Assembly: GCA_964517495.1 (NCBI GenBank)
Contig: CAZFER010000044.1
Span: 1-52,844, forward strand
Direction of reading: 5' to 3'
Source: CAZFER01 sp964517495
Lineage (GTDB): Bacteria; Hinthialibacterota; Hinthialibacteria; Hinthialibacterales; Hinthialibacteraceae
Length of the DNA: 52,844 nucleotides
A program made the translations under genes and the position numbers. Under the pieces are notes generated by a model. The model did no database searches, had not been told where the DNA came from, and saw only the letters and a list, made by a program, of their open reading frames with translations. This document shows positions 27,364 through 35,949 of the stretch, one piece after another. Positions within the stretch are counted from its first letter, which is position 1. Every line of letters starts with the position of its first letter.

Positions 27364-27875
27364 TCAATAAAGCATAAATTCTTCAATATTGGTTGGATAA
27401 CCACCATCTGTTACCATAACCGCTTGTATTTCCGCTGCAGATAACCCGCGGTTATAAATACGGATTTCATCCAACGTACCCACAAAAAATCGATCACTAC
27501 CCTGTACACGCGAACCTAATCTAACATTCAAGGCTCCCTGTTCTTCATCGGTGATGGTGTTGATGGGAACATCAAGCGTGGTGATGTTCGATATATTTTT
27601 TTCAATCCCATCCACATAAAGAGCACATCTTGCATAACGGAACCACCTTCGGGCACAACAACGGTGGTGAAATGCCATTCACCATCCGTTAAGATAGTGT
27701 TTCCATTAATATTACTGCCTGCTATGGCGCATCGTAAAAATCCTGATCCTGGTATCCAAATGTGCCATTTTCTTCCATTGGCCGCGGTTCCCATCCCATA
27801 AATTTCAAATCATTTGGCTCTTCAGCGGATGTTTTTACCCCCTTGGATGTTTGGAACCGATGCGATCAATCGGAA
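27364..27875 (-). pseudogene. frameshifted LamG/concanavalin A-like domain remnant
   Basis: Three minus-strand pieces in shifted frames make one LamG domain. The first (about 27875-27765) reads AEEPNDLKFMGWEPRP and MEENGTFGYQDQDF. The next (about 27750-27632) reads LRCAIAGSNINGNTILTDGE then WHFTTVVVPEGGSVMQD. The last (about 27628-27364) reads ALYVDGIEK then VGTLDEIRIYNRGLSAAEIQ, the classic LamG ending, followed by a short tail to a TGA at 27364-27366. Frameshifts lie near 27628 and around 27735-27765. A start codon, signal peptide and the front of the gene are missing. It sits between two pseudopilin genes on the same strand. Confidence 0.75.
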
Positions 27876-27967
27876 AGCGTATTAAAGGGAGAAAGTGAGA
27901 AGTATTTCTAATACAGGGGAGCCCGAGATGGCAAGCAACCGGGGATTGGAATAAAACGATCCTCTGA

Positions 27968-28564
27968 TTAGTCAGTATAAGGCCGGGCGCGTGCAGCTTC
28001 ACCGGTCAACCAGGGGATATCACCCTGGCTATGTAATCCATTGGTCACATTATAGATCGTATCCCGCATGTTTTGAGTTAATTGATGTCCATTGGTGAAA
28101 TAGACACGCCATACATTACACCCCTGTGAATAACGATGATCGGGTCCATCCGATTTCAAACAGTTACCTGAAGGTAAACCTTTAAAATTCCGGCCCCAGT
28201 AGCCTCTAAAATTGTGGTAAAGGTACGAAACCGTATCAGCATTATTTAAATCAGGGTTGAAAAATTTGCGGGGTTTGAACGGATCTTCCATGCTATTAAT
28301 AGAGGGAAGATAAGGAACAGGTGTGGTGAGTTCCCATACATTGATAAGCCTGTTTTTGGGAGTCGTGAAGGGGTATGGATAGGCGTTATTATCAATATGA
28401 TATGCTTCCAACGCCAATTCGGTTGCTCGTAAATCACTTTTCACTCTGGCAAGATTAGCGCGTGTTTGCGCATTCAGAAAATTTGGTACCGCAATGGCGG
28501 CTAAAATCCCAATGATGGCAACGACGATTAATAATTCAATTAAAGTAAAGGCCCGCATTTTCAC
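27968..28564 (-). CDS. pseudopilin-like protein
   Basis: A 198-residue protein with the five-residue leader MKMRA followed by FTLIELLIVVAIIGILAA and AVPNFLNAQTRANLARVK; Glu at +5 is present and Ala replaces Gly at -1. The later block LRATELALEAYHIDNNAYPY is the helix continuation typical of T2SS GspG-like pseudopilins. The C-terminal domain is unrecognised; it has two Cys (NCLKSDG and GCNVW) that could form a disulfide. It is one of three orphan pseudopilins in this window with near-identical N-termini. It probably sits in the inner membrane or a pseudopilus. Confidence 0.85.
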   Translation of the reverse strand: MKMRAFTLIELLIVVAIIGILAAIAVPNFLNAQTRANLARVKSDLRATELALEAYHIDNNAYPYPFTTPKNRLINVWELTTPVPYLPSINSMEDPFKPRKFFNPDLNNADTVSYLYHNFRGYWGRNFKGLPSGNCLKSDGPDHRYSQGCNVWRVYFTNGHQLTQNMRDTIYNVTNGLHSQGDIPWLTGEAARARPYTD

Positions 28565-28702
28565 ATCTCCCCTTATCGCATTTTTTACTGATGTGATTCA
28601 TATCAATTGGACATTCGATTGATTGTTTCATATTTGATAAAGAGTAGTCAAGCAAAATAAGTTATTAATTTGCTCAGAAATGCTATTGAACAGACATTCA
28701 CC

Positions 28703-31700
28703 TCATGATTCTTCAAAACAAATAATTGCTCCTTCATGAGTTGATAAGAACAGCCTCTTCCCTGCGGCGGCCATGCCATCCCAAACGACGGGGGAGGGAA
28801 GGGCATATTCATCTTGTTTACTCCCATCCTCTGTTGAAATTATCCAAAGTCCACACCCTTGAATTTCATCATTAGAAACCAGTTCATCTTTAAGTGGAAC
28901 ATCAGCAGGCATAACACTTAAAAATAAATGATCACCTGACTTTAACATTCCCCTTACACGTAGGGGAAAATCTTTTTTCCACAAACATGGATCCACTTTG
29001 TCTTGAGGAAGTTCTCGAAAATCGGATAATGTTTCTTCAGTCTCAGAAAAAGGGTTATTTCTCTTTTTAAACAGCTGATATTGCCCGTTGGAATCCCCTT
29101 TCCTTCGTACACCCCACACAGCTTGATCATCATAAACCATCATCACGCCGGTTGGTACTGCAATCGTTTTGGGACGAATCTTGGGCCGGTTGACGATCCA
29201 TGAATACGCAACGGGGATTCGACTGAAATCCCCGGTCCCCAACACCCAATGAGACCGATGACTTTCCGACTCATCCAACAGACTGGACGTTGAAAATAGA
29301 TGCCGCTTCAAAAAGTCATTTGGTTCTAACTCTGAATTGAATCCCAGATGATGCAAAAAGACATCCTTTCCATTGCTAACCAGCACATCCGAAGTTACTC
29401 CACCAGCCATAGAGAACGCATCACTGCGATCAGTGGCTAAAAATGTCTTGTAATCGGTTAAATTCTGATCAATTCTTACCACATACTCAGAATCTTCTTT
29501 CTTCTCGTTTTGAACTTCCCTCCATTTTGGATGTTGGCTTGCAACATGAGTCTGAAATAATATTTCTCCGGTTTGCGGATCCAGGCCATACATCTCAATC
29601 CCCCCATCCAAATAAGACGAACGCCCAGCGGAACAATAGGCAATTCCATTTTGAACCAAAATACTGCCGTGCACCGGCCATACAGATTCCACTTTATTCA
29701 TAACCACGGTTCGCCGATCAACAGGCGCGGCAAGAAATCGCCAAATAAGTTCGCCGTCATTTAACCTCATGCAATATACCGAACCGTCAGCAGATCCAAA
29801 TAAAACTTTTCCTTCGAAAATCGTTGGCGGTGAATTGACATTTCCTCCTACAGGAAAGTTCCACACAATTGACCCACTTGTTTCATCGAGGGCATAGACC
29901 GTGTGAGAATCCTGACTGCTGACAATCACTTTCCCCTCAGCGGCAACGGGAGGGGTTAATGAACCTCCAATGTTTGTTTTCCATTCTGATTTTAATTTCC
30001 CCTGTAATGTTGCCTTCGCTACTCCACTTCGTATCGCATCACTTCGATATTGTGGCCAGGCATCTTCACCATCGTCAGACGTTTTTATAGTTTTACCATA
30101 GGCAGGACCTTCGAGTAATCGTTGCTCATCCGGAATGCGTTCCCAATGTGATTGATTGGCAGCCAGTGACCAAAATCCCCACAGTTTTGATTCCATGTAG
30201 CAACCACAAGCATGGGGTGGGGCATAAATCAGTCCGTTCGCGGGAAGGACACCATATTGGCAAGTTCCTCTCACCCAGTTATTACGGGAATGGTTCTCTC
30301 CTATCAAGTCCATAAATTCGATTCCACGTTTCCCCGCCAAAATAAAGCGGCTGGTGGCTTTTTCACGATAACATCGATGGTGATGGCCAGGGGTTTGTAA
30401 ATCCACCATCACTTTGTTTTCTGTTTTAACTTCTCCCGTGTGCAGGTCACGGCCCACATTGAAATCATGAACAGGCGGTGGGGAGATAGAATCTCCCACA
30501 TGCATGCCCTGCCACACCAATCCATCAATCACAAAAACATCAACAGGCGCATGAAAACCACCGCCTGCATCACATTCCCACAAAAAGGATCCATCTTTTG
30601 CCGATATCGCTTTCAACTTACCCGCCAGTTTGCAGAGGATCACCCCATCCTTTACAACTAAGGTATACTCACCGAAATTGAGTTTATTACGGCTAATTCG
30701 TTTATCTTGCTCACCGAATATCCAACGTTCATCCCCTGATTGTAAATCAACGCATACCACCGTTTCATTAACTTGAAAATAAACATTCTCACCATCACTG
30801 GCCAAGGTTTCAGGCAAGGGATTGGCTTTCGGATTATTCCAAGTCCACATGGGTTGGCCGGTATCTAAATTAATTGCAAAAACGGTTTTTTGATTGGGGA
30901 ATCGAAATTGATCTTTAAAGTCTGGGTGTTGTTTGGCTTGTTCGGCAACCGGCGCACCTTTAAGAACAATCAACACACCATTGTTTAGAATTATTTCCTC
31001 AGCACCTTTCGTTTCTTCAAAGGTCTGCAAAGTTTTTCCAGAAGCAGCATCCAATTCAGATACAGGGGCATTTAAACCTAGTGGAACATATAGCCGCCCC
31101 TCAGAGGCTACAAAAAGTCGAGTTACCTGGGGAGGACCTGAGCGAAAGCGTATTTTATGCCATGACCATGAAGGAAGTGGCTTTTTCCAGAGTTGAATAC
31201 CATTAAAGGCATCACGTGCGATGATTGACCATTCACTGGGGATATTAATATTGGATGCTGGAGATTCATCGACGATATAATAAAGCCTTCCCTGTGATGT
31301 AACCATCGCGCTGATGCTGTTTAGTTTATGATGGCTGCGTGTCCAGCGTGGCCCCGCCAACCATTGCATATGCCGGGGAGGGCCAACCTGTGTATCATTT
31401 GCAACAGCGTTGTTGTCAGGACCGTGTAAATAGTGTGTCCACTCATCGATATTGTCCGGCCAAGGTTTCTGAATTTCCTGCCACGTGCCATCATTTTGAA
31501 TAAAGGCTATCCCCCCTGGAGCAAGTACACGAATCATTTCACTTTTCGATAGTTGATATGGTTGATTTACCACCAACACATTCACAACATTATCAATGTA
31601 GGGAAGGGATTTGCCATCAAAGGTATCCACCGTCACTTCACCATATAGCCCGAGCGATTGGATATGATCTCGCGCTCTTTTTATATTGTCTGTTTTCGTA

Positions 31701-31933
31701 TCTAATCCCTGCACAATAAAATTGTCATTGATACGCAAATCAGCCGTCATCTTGCTATCACCACATCCGGCATGAACGATCAAGCCGCCAACGATGCCCT
31801 TTGTTTCTACACGTTGAGAGAGATGCTTAATTACTGGCTGATTTGTATGTTTGTCGTGTTGGCTCGCACCAAAAACAATGTTTGAATTTATTAAAAATAT
31901 TAAAATTAAACTGGATAGGCGGATTATTTTCAT
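28703..31933 (-). CDS. exported fusion of a methyltransferase-like domain and a PQQ-type beta-propeller
   Basis: A 1076-residue protein from ATG 31933, which has GGAGG five bases upstream; upstream in-frame starts overlap that site. A Sec signal peptide (MKIIRLSSLILIFLINSNIVFG) is followed by a Rossmann/methyltransferase-like domain of about 150 residues: GGLIVHAGCGDSKMTADLR, VQGLDTKTDNIKRARD, then MIRVLAPGGIAFI. The linker DEWTHYLHGPDNNAVA leads into a long PQQ-like propeller with repeats such as VYALDETSGSIVWNFPVGG and VYCMRLNDGELIWRF. A methyltransferase fold outside the cytoplasm is odd because SAM is not expected there, so the domain may bind another ligand. A His/Cys-rich patch (TPGHHHRCYRE, HACGCY) lies mid-protein. 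It is followed by no co-directional gene; a sulfatase gene lies just upstream. Confidence 0.82.
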   Translation of the reverse strand: MKIIRLSSLILIFLINSNIVFGASQHDKHTNQPVIKHLSQRVETKGIVGGLIVHAGCGDSKMTADLRINDNFIVQGLDTKTDNIKRARDHIQSLGLYGEVTVDTFDGKSLPYIDNVVNVLVVNQPYQLSKSEMIRVLAPGGIAFIQNDGTWQEIQKPWPDNIDEWTHYLHGPDNNAVANDTQVGPPRHMQWLAGPRWTRSHHKLNSISAMVTSQGRLYYIVDESPASNINIPSEWSIIARDAFNGIQLWKKPLPSWSWHKIRFRSGPPQVTRLFVASEGRLYVPLGLNAPVSELDAASGKTLQTFEETKGAEEIILNNGVLIVLKGAPVAEQAKQHPDFKDQFRFPNQKTVFAINLDTGQPMWTWNNPKANPLPETLASDGENVYFQVNETVVCVDLQSGDERWIFGEQDKRISRNKLNFGEYTLVVKDGVILCKLAGKLKAISAKDGSFLWECDAGGGFHAPVDVFVIDGLVWQGMHVGDSISPPPVHDFNVGRDLHTGEVKTENKVMVDLQTPGHHHRCYREKATSRFILAGKRGIEFMDLIGENHSRNNWVRGTCQYGVLPANGLIYAPPHACGCYMESKLWGFWSLAANQSHWERIPDEQRLLEGPAYGKTIKTSDDGEDAWPQYRSDAIRSGVAKATLQGKLKSEWKTNIGGSLTPPVAAEGKVIVSSQDSHTVYALDETSGSIVWNFPVGGNVNSPPTIFEGKVLFGSADGSVYCMRLNDGELIWRFLAAPVDRRTVVMNKVESVWPVHGSILVQNGIAYCSAGRSSYLDGGIEMYGLDPQTGEILFQTHVASQHPKWREVQNEKKEDSEYVVRIDQNLTDYKTFLATDRSDAFSMAGGVTSDVLVSNGKDVFLHHLGFNSELEPNDFLKRHLFSTSSLLDESESHRSHWVLGTGDFSRIPVAYSWIVNRPKIRPKTIAVPTGVMMVYDDQAVWGVRRKGDSNGQYQLFKKRNNPFSETEETLSDFRELPQDKVDPCLWKKDFPLRVRGMLKSGDHLFLSVMPADVPLKDELVSNDEIQGCGLWIISTEDGSKQDEYALPSPVVWDGMAAAGKRLFLSTHEGAIICFEES

Positions 31934-31963
31934 CATTTCCTCCACAAATCTTTATAAAACTTC

Positions 31964-33529
31964 TTATTTATTCCAATACTTCTTGCGTACTTCCATCAGT
32001 TCAGGATATTTCTCATCCATATCCCCGATCTCCGCTTTCTTTTCAAGCAGTTTTTGTTTTAGCCTCTTAACCACACTCGCATACGTGGGATCTTGATAAA
32101 CGTTGTTCATTTCATGAGGATATTTCCGAAGATCATATAGTTCCCATCCCGGCTGCGTGGGTTGTGGCTGTGCCCCTTTGGCATCGAGGGGCAATCCATA
32201 AAAGAAAATCAATTTATAGTCCTTGGTTCGAATCCCATAATGAGCGGGATTATCATGATGCGCCATGTGCATCCAATAACGGTAATAGGTGGCCTCTCGC
32301 CAATCGTCAGGTTCCTGGCCTTCAAGAATGGAAACAATACTACGCCCCTGCATCGAATCCGGTATTTCCACTCCGGCTAAATCCAAAAGAGTGGGAGCAA
32401 AATCCGTGTTGTTTATAATTGAATCATTGGTTGAACCGGCTTGAATCATCTCAGGATATCGAACAACGAATGGAACTCGATGCGATTCTTCATACATCCA
32501 GCGTTTATCGATGTAATCATGCTCACCCAACATAAATCCTTGATCGGATGTGTATATAATAATGGTGTTGTCCAGTTCACCGGTTTGCTCCAAATAATGC
32601 AACAAGCGTCCGATGTTATCATCCACCCCTTTGATACAACGAAGATACTTCTTCAAGTATCGCTGATAAGCCGTGCGTGTGTATTCCTCATCCGGCAGGT
32701 CAGGATCAACAAACATATGATGCCCCATATTGCGCCGCTGATTTCGTTTGGAAATAGAGGTTCCTGTTCCCTTTGTGGCTTGTGAAGCATGGTTTGGTTT
32801 TTTCCAAAGGCTTTCAGGTTCCGGGATGTCAACATCCTCATAAAGCCAGTCATAACGCTCGGCATTTTCAAAATTATCATGAGGGGCTTTAAAATGGTGC
32901 ATAAGGAAAAATGGCTTGTCCGAATCCCGATCTTTTAACCAATTTAGTGATAAATCCGTGATGACATCCGAGGAGTGTTTTGAATCATAACCCGAAAATC
33001 GGCGCTCGTTATTTGGCCACTCACCCCGGCCTTTTTCACGTAATATCGGATTAAAATAACTCCCTTGACCAGGTAAAACACAATAATAATCGAAACCATT
33101 GGGTTCAACTTTTAAATGCCACTTTCCAATCATTGCGGTCTGATAACCCGAGTTTTGCATCAAAATAGAAAGAGAATGGTCGCTGCGATCCAACCGATCG
33201 TTCAAGGTTCGTACACCATTCGTATGGCTATGTCGACCTGTCATCAACGTGGCGCGGCTAGGGACACAAATGGAATTGGTGCAAAAAACATTATCAAGGC
33301 GCATTCCTTCATTCGCCAGGCGGTCAATATGTGGTGTTGGATTCAATGAAGAGAAACGCCCCTTATAAGCACCAATGGCATGGGCGGCATGGTCATCGGA
33401 CATCATGAATAATATGTTAGGTCTTTTTTTGTTGGTTTGGGATAAAGAAACATTTGATAATACAGAAGTTAAGCCAATCGAACTCATTAATTGAATAAAT
33501 GATCGTCTTGTTGAACGGTTATAATTCAT
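31964..33529 (-). CDS. Tat-exported type I sulfatase
   Basis: A 521-residue sulfatase. The ATG at 33529 follows AAGGGGAG and gives the twin-arginine signal STRRSFIQLMSSIGLTS. Metal-binding Asp45/Asp46 lie in MSDDHAAHAIGAY, the formylglycine motif is CVPSRATLMTG with Cys88, and GKWHLKVEPNGFDYY and SDQGFMLGEHDYIDKRWMYEE follow. The latter block is like that of the sulfatase family acting on carrageenan-, fucan- or heparan-like glycans, but the substrate cannot be read off. The C-terminus has YDLRKYPHEMNNVY. The gap to the downstream methyltransferase/PQQ fusion is only 30 bp, so the two are probably one operon. Maturation by a formylglycine-forming enzyme encoded elsewhere is required. Confidence 0.93.
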   Translation of the reverse strand: MNYNRSTRRSFIQLMSSIGLTSVLSNVSLSQTNKKRPNILFMMSDDHAAHAIGAYKGRFSSLNPTPHIDRLANEGMRLDNVFCTNSICVPSRATLMTGRHSHTNGVRTLNDRLDRSDHSLSILMQNSGYQTAMIGKWHLKVEPNGFDYYCVLPGQGSYFNPILREKGRGEWPNNERRFSGYDSKHSSDVITDLSLNWLKDRDSDKPFFLMHHFKAPHDNFENAERYDWLYEDVDIPEPESLWKKPNHASQATKGTGTSISKRNQRRNMGHHMFVDPDLPDEEYTRTAYQRYLKKYLRCIKGVDDNIGRLLHYLEQTGELDNTIIIYTSDQGFMLGEHDYIDKRWMYEESHRVPFVVRYPEMIQAGSTNDSIINNTDFAPTLLDLAGVEIPDSMQGRSIVSILEGQEPDDWREATYYRYWMHMAHHDNPAHYGIRTKDYKLIFFYGLPLDAKGAQPQPTQPGWELYDLRKYPHEMNNVYQDPTYASVVKRLKQKLLEKKAEIGDMDEKYPELMEVRKKYWNK

Positions 33530-33765
33530 GGGTTTCTCCCCTTATAATATAATAACGCGATCCTTACATTGCCTCTAATCTTATTAAATATAGAGCGATA
33601 TATCAATGATTATAAAAAGACTAAGCCTTAGTGGAATTATAATCCAGGAAGGGAGAGGCGCTCCTGAGATGGTCTTAAAACAGGGTTGACATATAGGTCA
33701 ATCTCTACATGTTTAAGGGGCGAACCCAATGTCACTAAGTTAAGATCAAATTGGATCGTTGAATA

Positions 33766-33790
33766 GGGAGGGCGAAGCTCCCACCGAGTA
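33766..33790. repeat. short dispersed repeat, copy B
   Basis: A 25-bp unit beginning GGGAGGGCGAAGCTCCC, matching the unit at 7812-7836 with about four differences and keeping the GGGAG/CTCCC inverted repeat. Like copy A it is intergenic and upstream of a sulfatase start. Confidence 0.5.
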
Positions 33791-33812
33791 ATCGACGCCT
33801 CGAGCTAAATTC

Positions 33813-33875
33813 GGATGGGTCACGTTTTTCGACCCATCGATGTACTCTCGATGGGTTAAACAACGCAACCCATCC
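33813..33875. repeat. nested inverted repeat (cruciform-like)
   Basis: An outer stem GGATGGGT (33813-33820) pairs with ACCCATCC (33868-33875). Inside is a hairpin CCCATCGA (33833-33840) with TCGATGGG (33848-33855), and GGGTC/GACCC can pair on the left. The unit is non-coding and may be a REP-like repeat. Confidence 0.5.
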
Positions 33876-34017
33876 TACTTGCTTAAGCGGCACTTAAGAG
33901 TAGCGATGCGTAAAAAAAATGAAACCAACATTAGCAAAATCAACAACTTGCAAATGTGGTTCCTTGGGAGCCGGTTACTTAACAATTGAAATTAAAAGTG
34001 AATATTAAAAAAATTAC

Positions 34018-34047
34018 TTGCATTCAAAATACGATCTATTGTATAGT
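34018..34047 (+). promoter_or_regulatory. candidate promoter of the beta-helix-like protein gene
   Basis: TTGCAT at 34018-34023, an 18-base spacer and TATAGT at 34042-34047, about 37 bases before the ATG at 34084. The rest of the intergenic region 33530-34017 holds only the two repeat structures listed. Confidence 0.5.
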
Positions 34048-34083
34048 TGATGTGTGAAATCCAATCCCTTAAAGGAGGATAAA

Positions 34084-35538
34084 ATGAAACCTGCTATTCT
34101 TCCTTTGTACCTCATCCTTATCACCCTGTGTTTTTCCATCACAATCAACGAACCAATGGCAGCTGAATCACTTGTTCCAGGGATTTATACCGCTGATGAT
34201 TTAACTGCCGATCCTGAACCCGTCACTTTAGTCACGGTTGGCACTGACGACATTATCGAAGATACCTTCCGCCAACCCACCGAAGAAACCTTTAACCTTG
34301 AAGTTTATGATCTCGCACCAGGCCTTTATCAATTCACCAATGATCCTGCCGCCAAAACCGATCAAGCAGCACTCAACGCGGATATCAGTCCATTTAATAT
34401 GTCATCCATTATCGCTGATTCCGGCGCAGAAGGTGTCCTAATCCGCGGTACCGGCAGTTACCCCGGTGAAACAGCCATCAGTTTTGGACTAATCAATGAA
34501 TATACAGAAGTACCTACAGGACCAGATGGGGAATTCGATTATGAAGCCGCAGCGACAGAGTTTGGTTTTAAGTTTTATACTGGCCGCCGCAACTTCAACA
34601 TCGATGGCATTATTGTGGCCTTTGAAAATGTATCCATCGGCGATCATGCCAACAATAACATCGGTGTGATTCACACCTTTAACGGTGGCCGAACCTACAT
34701 GAATGATGTCTGGATTTACAATGTCTATGATGGCATTTTCTTCGATAATGCGAGTGAAGGCTATTTCGTTAATTGTATCTTCCACCAAACTTATTTACCT
34801 TGGAACACCATGGAAGATGCCCAGGCGGCTGGTTACTTCACCGATGATTGGAATTCATTGGTCCAACCGGATGGTCTGGGTGGTACACCCTATGCTGATG
34901 GGGTGGGATTAAGCGTGGATGATTATCCTCAATTGGAAGGTGTCATACTCGGAAACAACACCGCCAACGCCTGGAACATCAATCTTGTCGAAACCGAAGG
35001 CGCCGATCCTCAATATGTATATATGAAAAATTGTACCTTGGTAAGACATCAAATCCGTGATTCCAACCGCCTATGGCGGCATAATACCGGTGGTGGTGAA
35101 GGTGCCTATGTGTTGATTGAAGACTGCATGATCCTCAGTGTCGATATCGACCCTCACGCACAAATACGCATCGATACTGATGACAACGACTTTTTCGGCA
35201 ATTTGTACAACACCAAGTGTTGGAACTATGCCGCTGGTTACACCCAATTGACTGGTATTTCCTCTCCATATTGGAATATCGATCCTAATGATCAGTTCCT
35301 ATTGGATGAAGCAAACATTGATTTGGATACCCCCGGCGGTTTGGATATAAACGACGCATCCGAACTATTCCGTATTGATGGCCGGAAATTGACAACCTTT
35401 GTTGACGGTGCAGTTGAACTGACCCTGGCTACCGATGGCGGGCAAGTTGGATATCGGCTACCTTCCACTGCGCCAGCTGGGCCATTGCCCGTTACCCGAG
35501 GTGAACCAGTTGGCGTTACGGAATGGGCACTATATTAA
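34084..35538 (+). CDS. exported protein with probable right-handed beta-helix
   Basis: A 484-residue protein from ATG 34084, with AAAGGAGG six bases upstream. The in-frame GTG at 34054 is rejected because the ribosome-binding site lies inside that extension. The signal peptide is MKPAILPLYLILITLCFSI and following residues to MAAES. The body has short beta runs rich in Asn, Gly, Asp and aromatic residues, such as NIGVIHTFNGGRTYMNDVWI, YDGIFFDNASEGYFVNCIFH and YMKNCTLVRH. These look like successive turns of a parallel beta-helix of the pectate-lyase-like type. I cannot identify catalytic residues. It has its own promoter and terminator, so it seems to be a single-gene unit between a sulfatase and two PQQ propellers. 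Confidence 0.65.
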   Translation: MKPAILPLYLILITLCFSITINEPMAAESLVPGIYTADDLTADPEPVTLVTVGTDDIIEDTFRQPTEETFNLEVYDLAPGLYQFTNDPAAKTDQAALNADISPFNMSSIIADSGAEGVLIRGTGSYPGETAISFGLINEYTEVPTGPDGEFDYEAAATEFGFKFYTGRRNFNIDGIIVAFENVSIGDHANNNIGVIHTFNGGRTYMNDVWIYNVYDGIFFDNASEGYFVNCIFHQTYLPWNTMEDAQAAGYFTDDWNSLVQPDGLGGTPYADGVGLSVDDYPQLEGVILGNNTANAWNINLVETEGADPQYVYMKNCTLVRHQIRDSNRLWRHNTGGGEGAYVLIEDCMILSVDIDPHAQIRIDTDDNDFFGNLYNTKCWNYAAGYTQLTGISSPYWNIDPNDQFLLDEANIDLDTPGGLDINDASELFRIDGRKLTTFVDGAVELTLATDGGQVGYRLPSTAPAGPLPVTRGEPVGVTEWALY

Positions 35539-35585
35539 TAATTGAATTCTGGATGAAACTCGACACATCCAAGATTTGATAGGAC

Positions 35586-35617
35586 CCCCTCTCCTTTCAT
35601 CATTTAAAGGAGAGGGG
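35586..35617 (+). terminator. hairpin, probable terminator
   Basis: CCCCTCTCCTTT pairs perfectly with AAAGGAGAGGGG around an 8-base loop, 47 bp after the stop codon. No clear T tract follows, so termination may be partial. The rest of the space to 35949 shows no gene or repeat. Confidence 0.6.
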
Positions 35618-35949
35618 TGCCTTATAGATGGGATTGTTTCAAAACTGCTTTAACCCATTAGCAAACATCTGGATGAGTTATGAGACAATTTGCCTGATGT
35701 TTATTTATCCAATCCCCAATTTATCCCTCGCCGTTTTAAAATCACTATCCTGAATGAAATTAGATCAATAATTTATCCGGACAATTCTCAATGCAAAACA
35801 ATAATAGAAAATTTCAGGCTAATAATTTGCCTATAAATTCATCTTTTTGTATGATCTACAATCTTTATCTAGTTGAGGTAGTTTAAACTGGAAAATCAAA
35901 TTAAAATACGCTTTATTTTTACCCATAATTGGATACAGGAGTTTATTGG

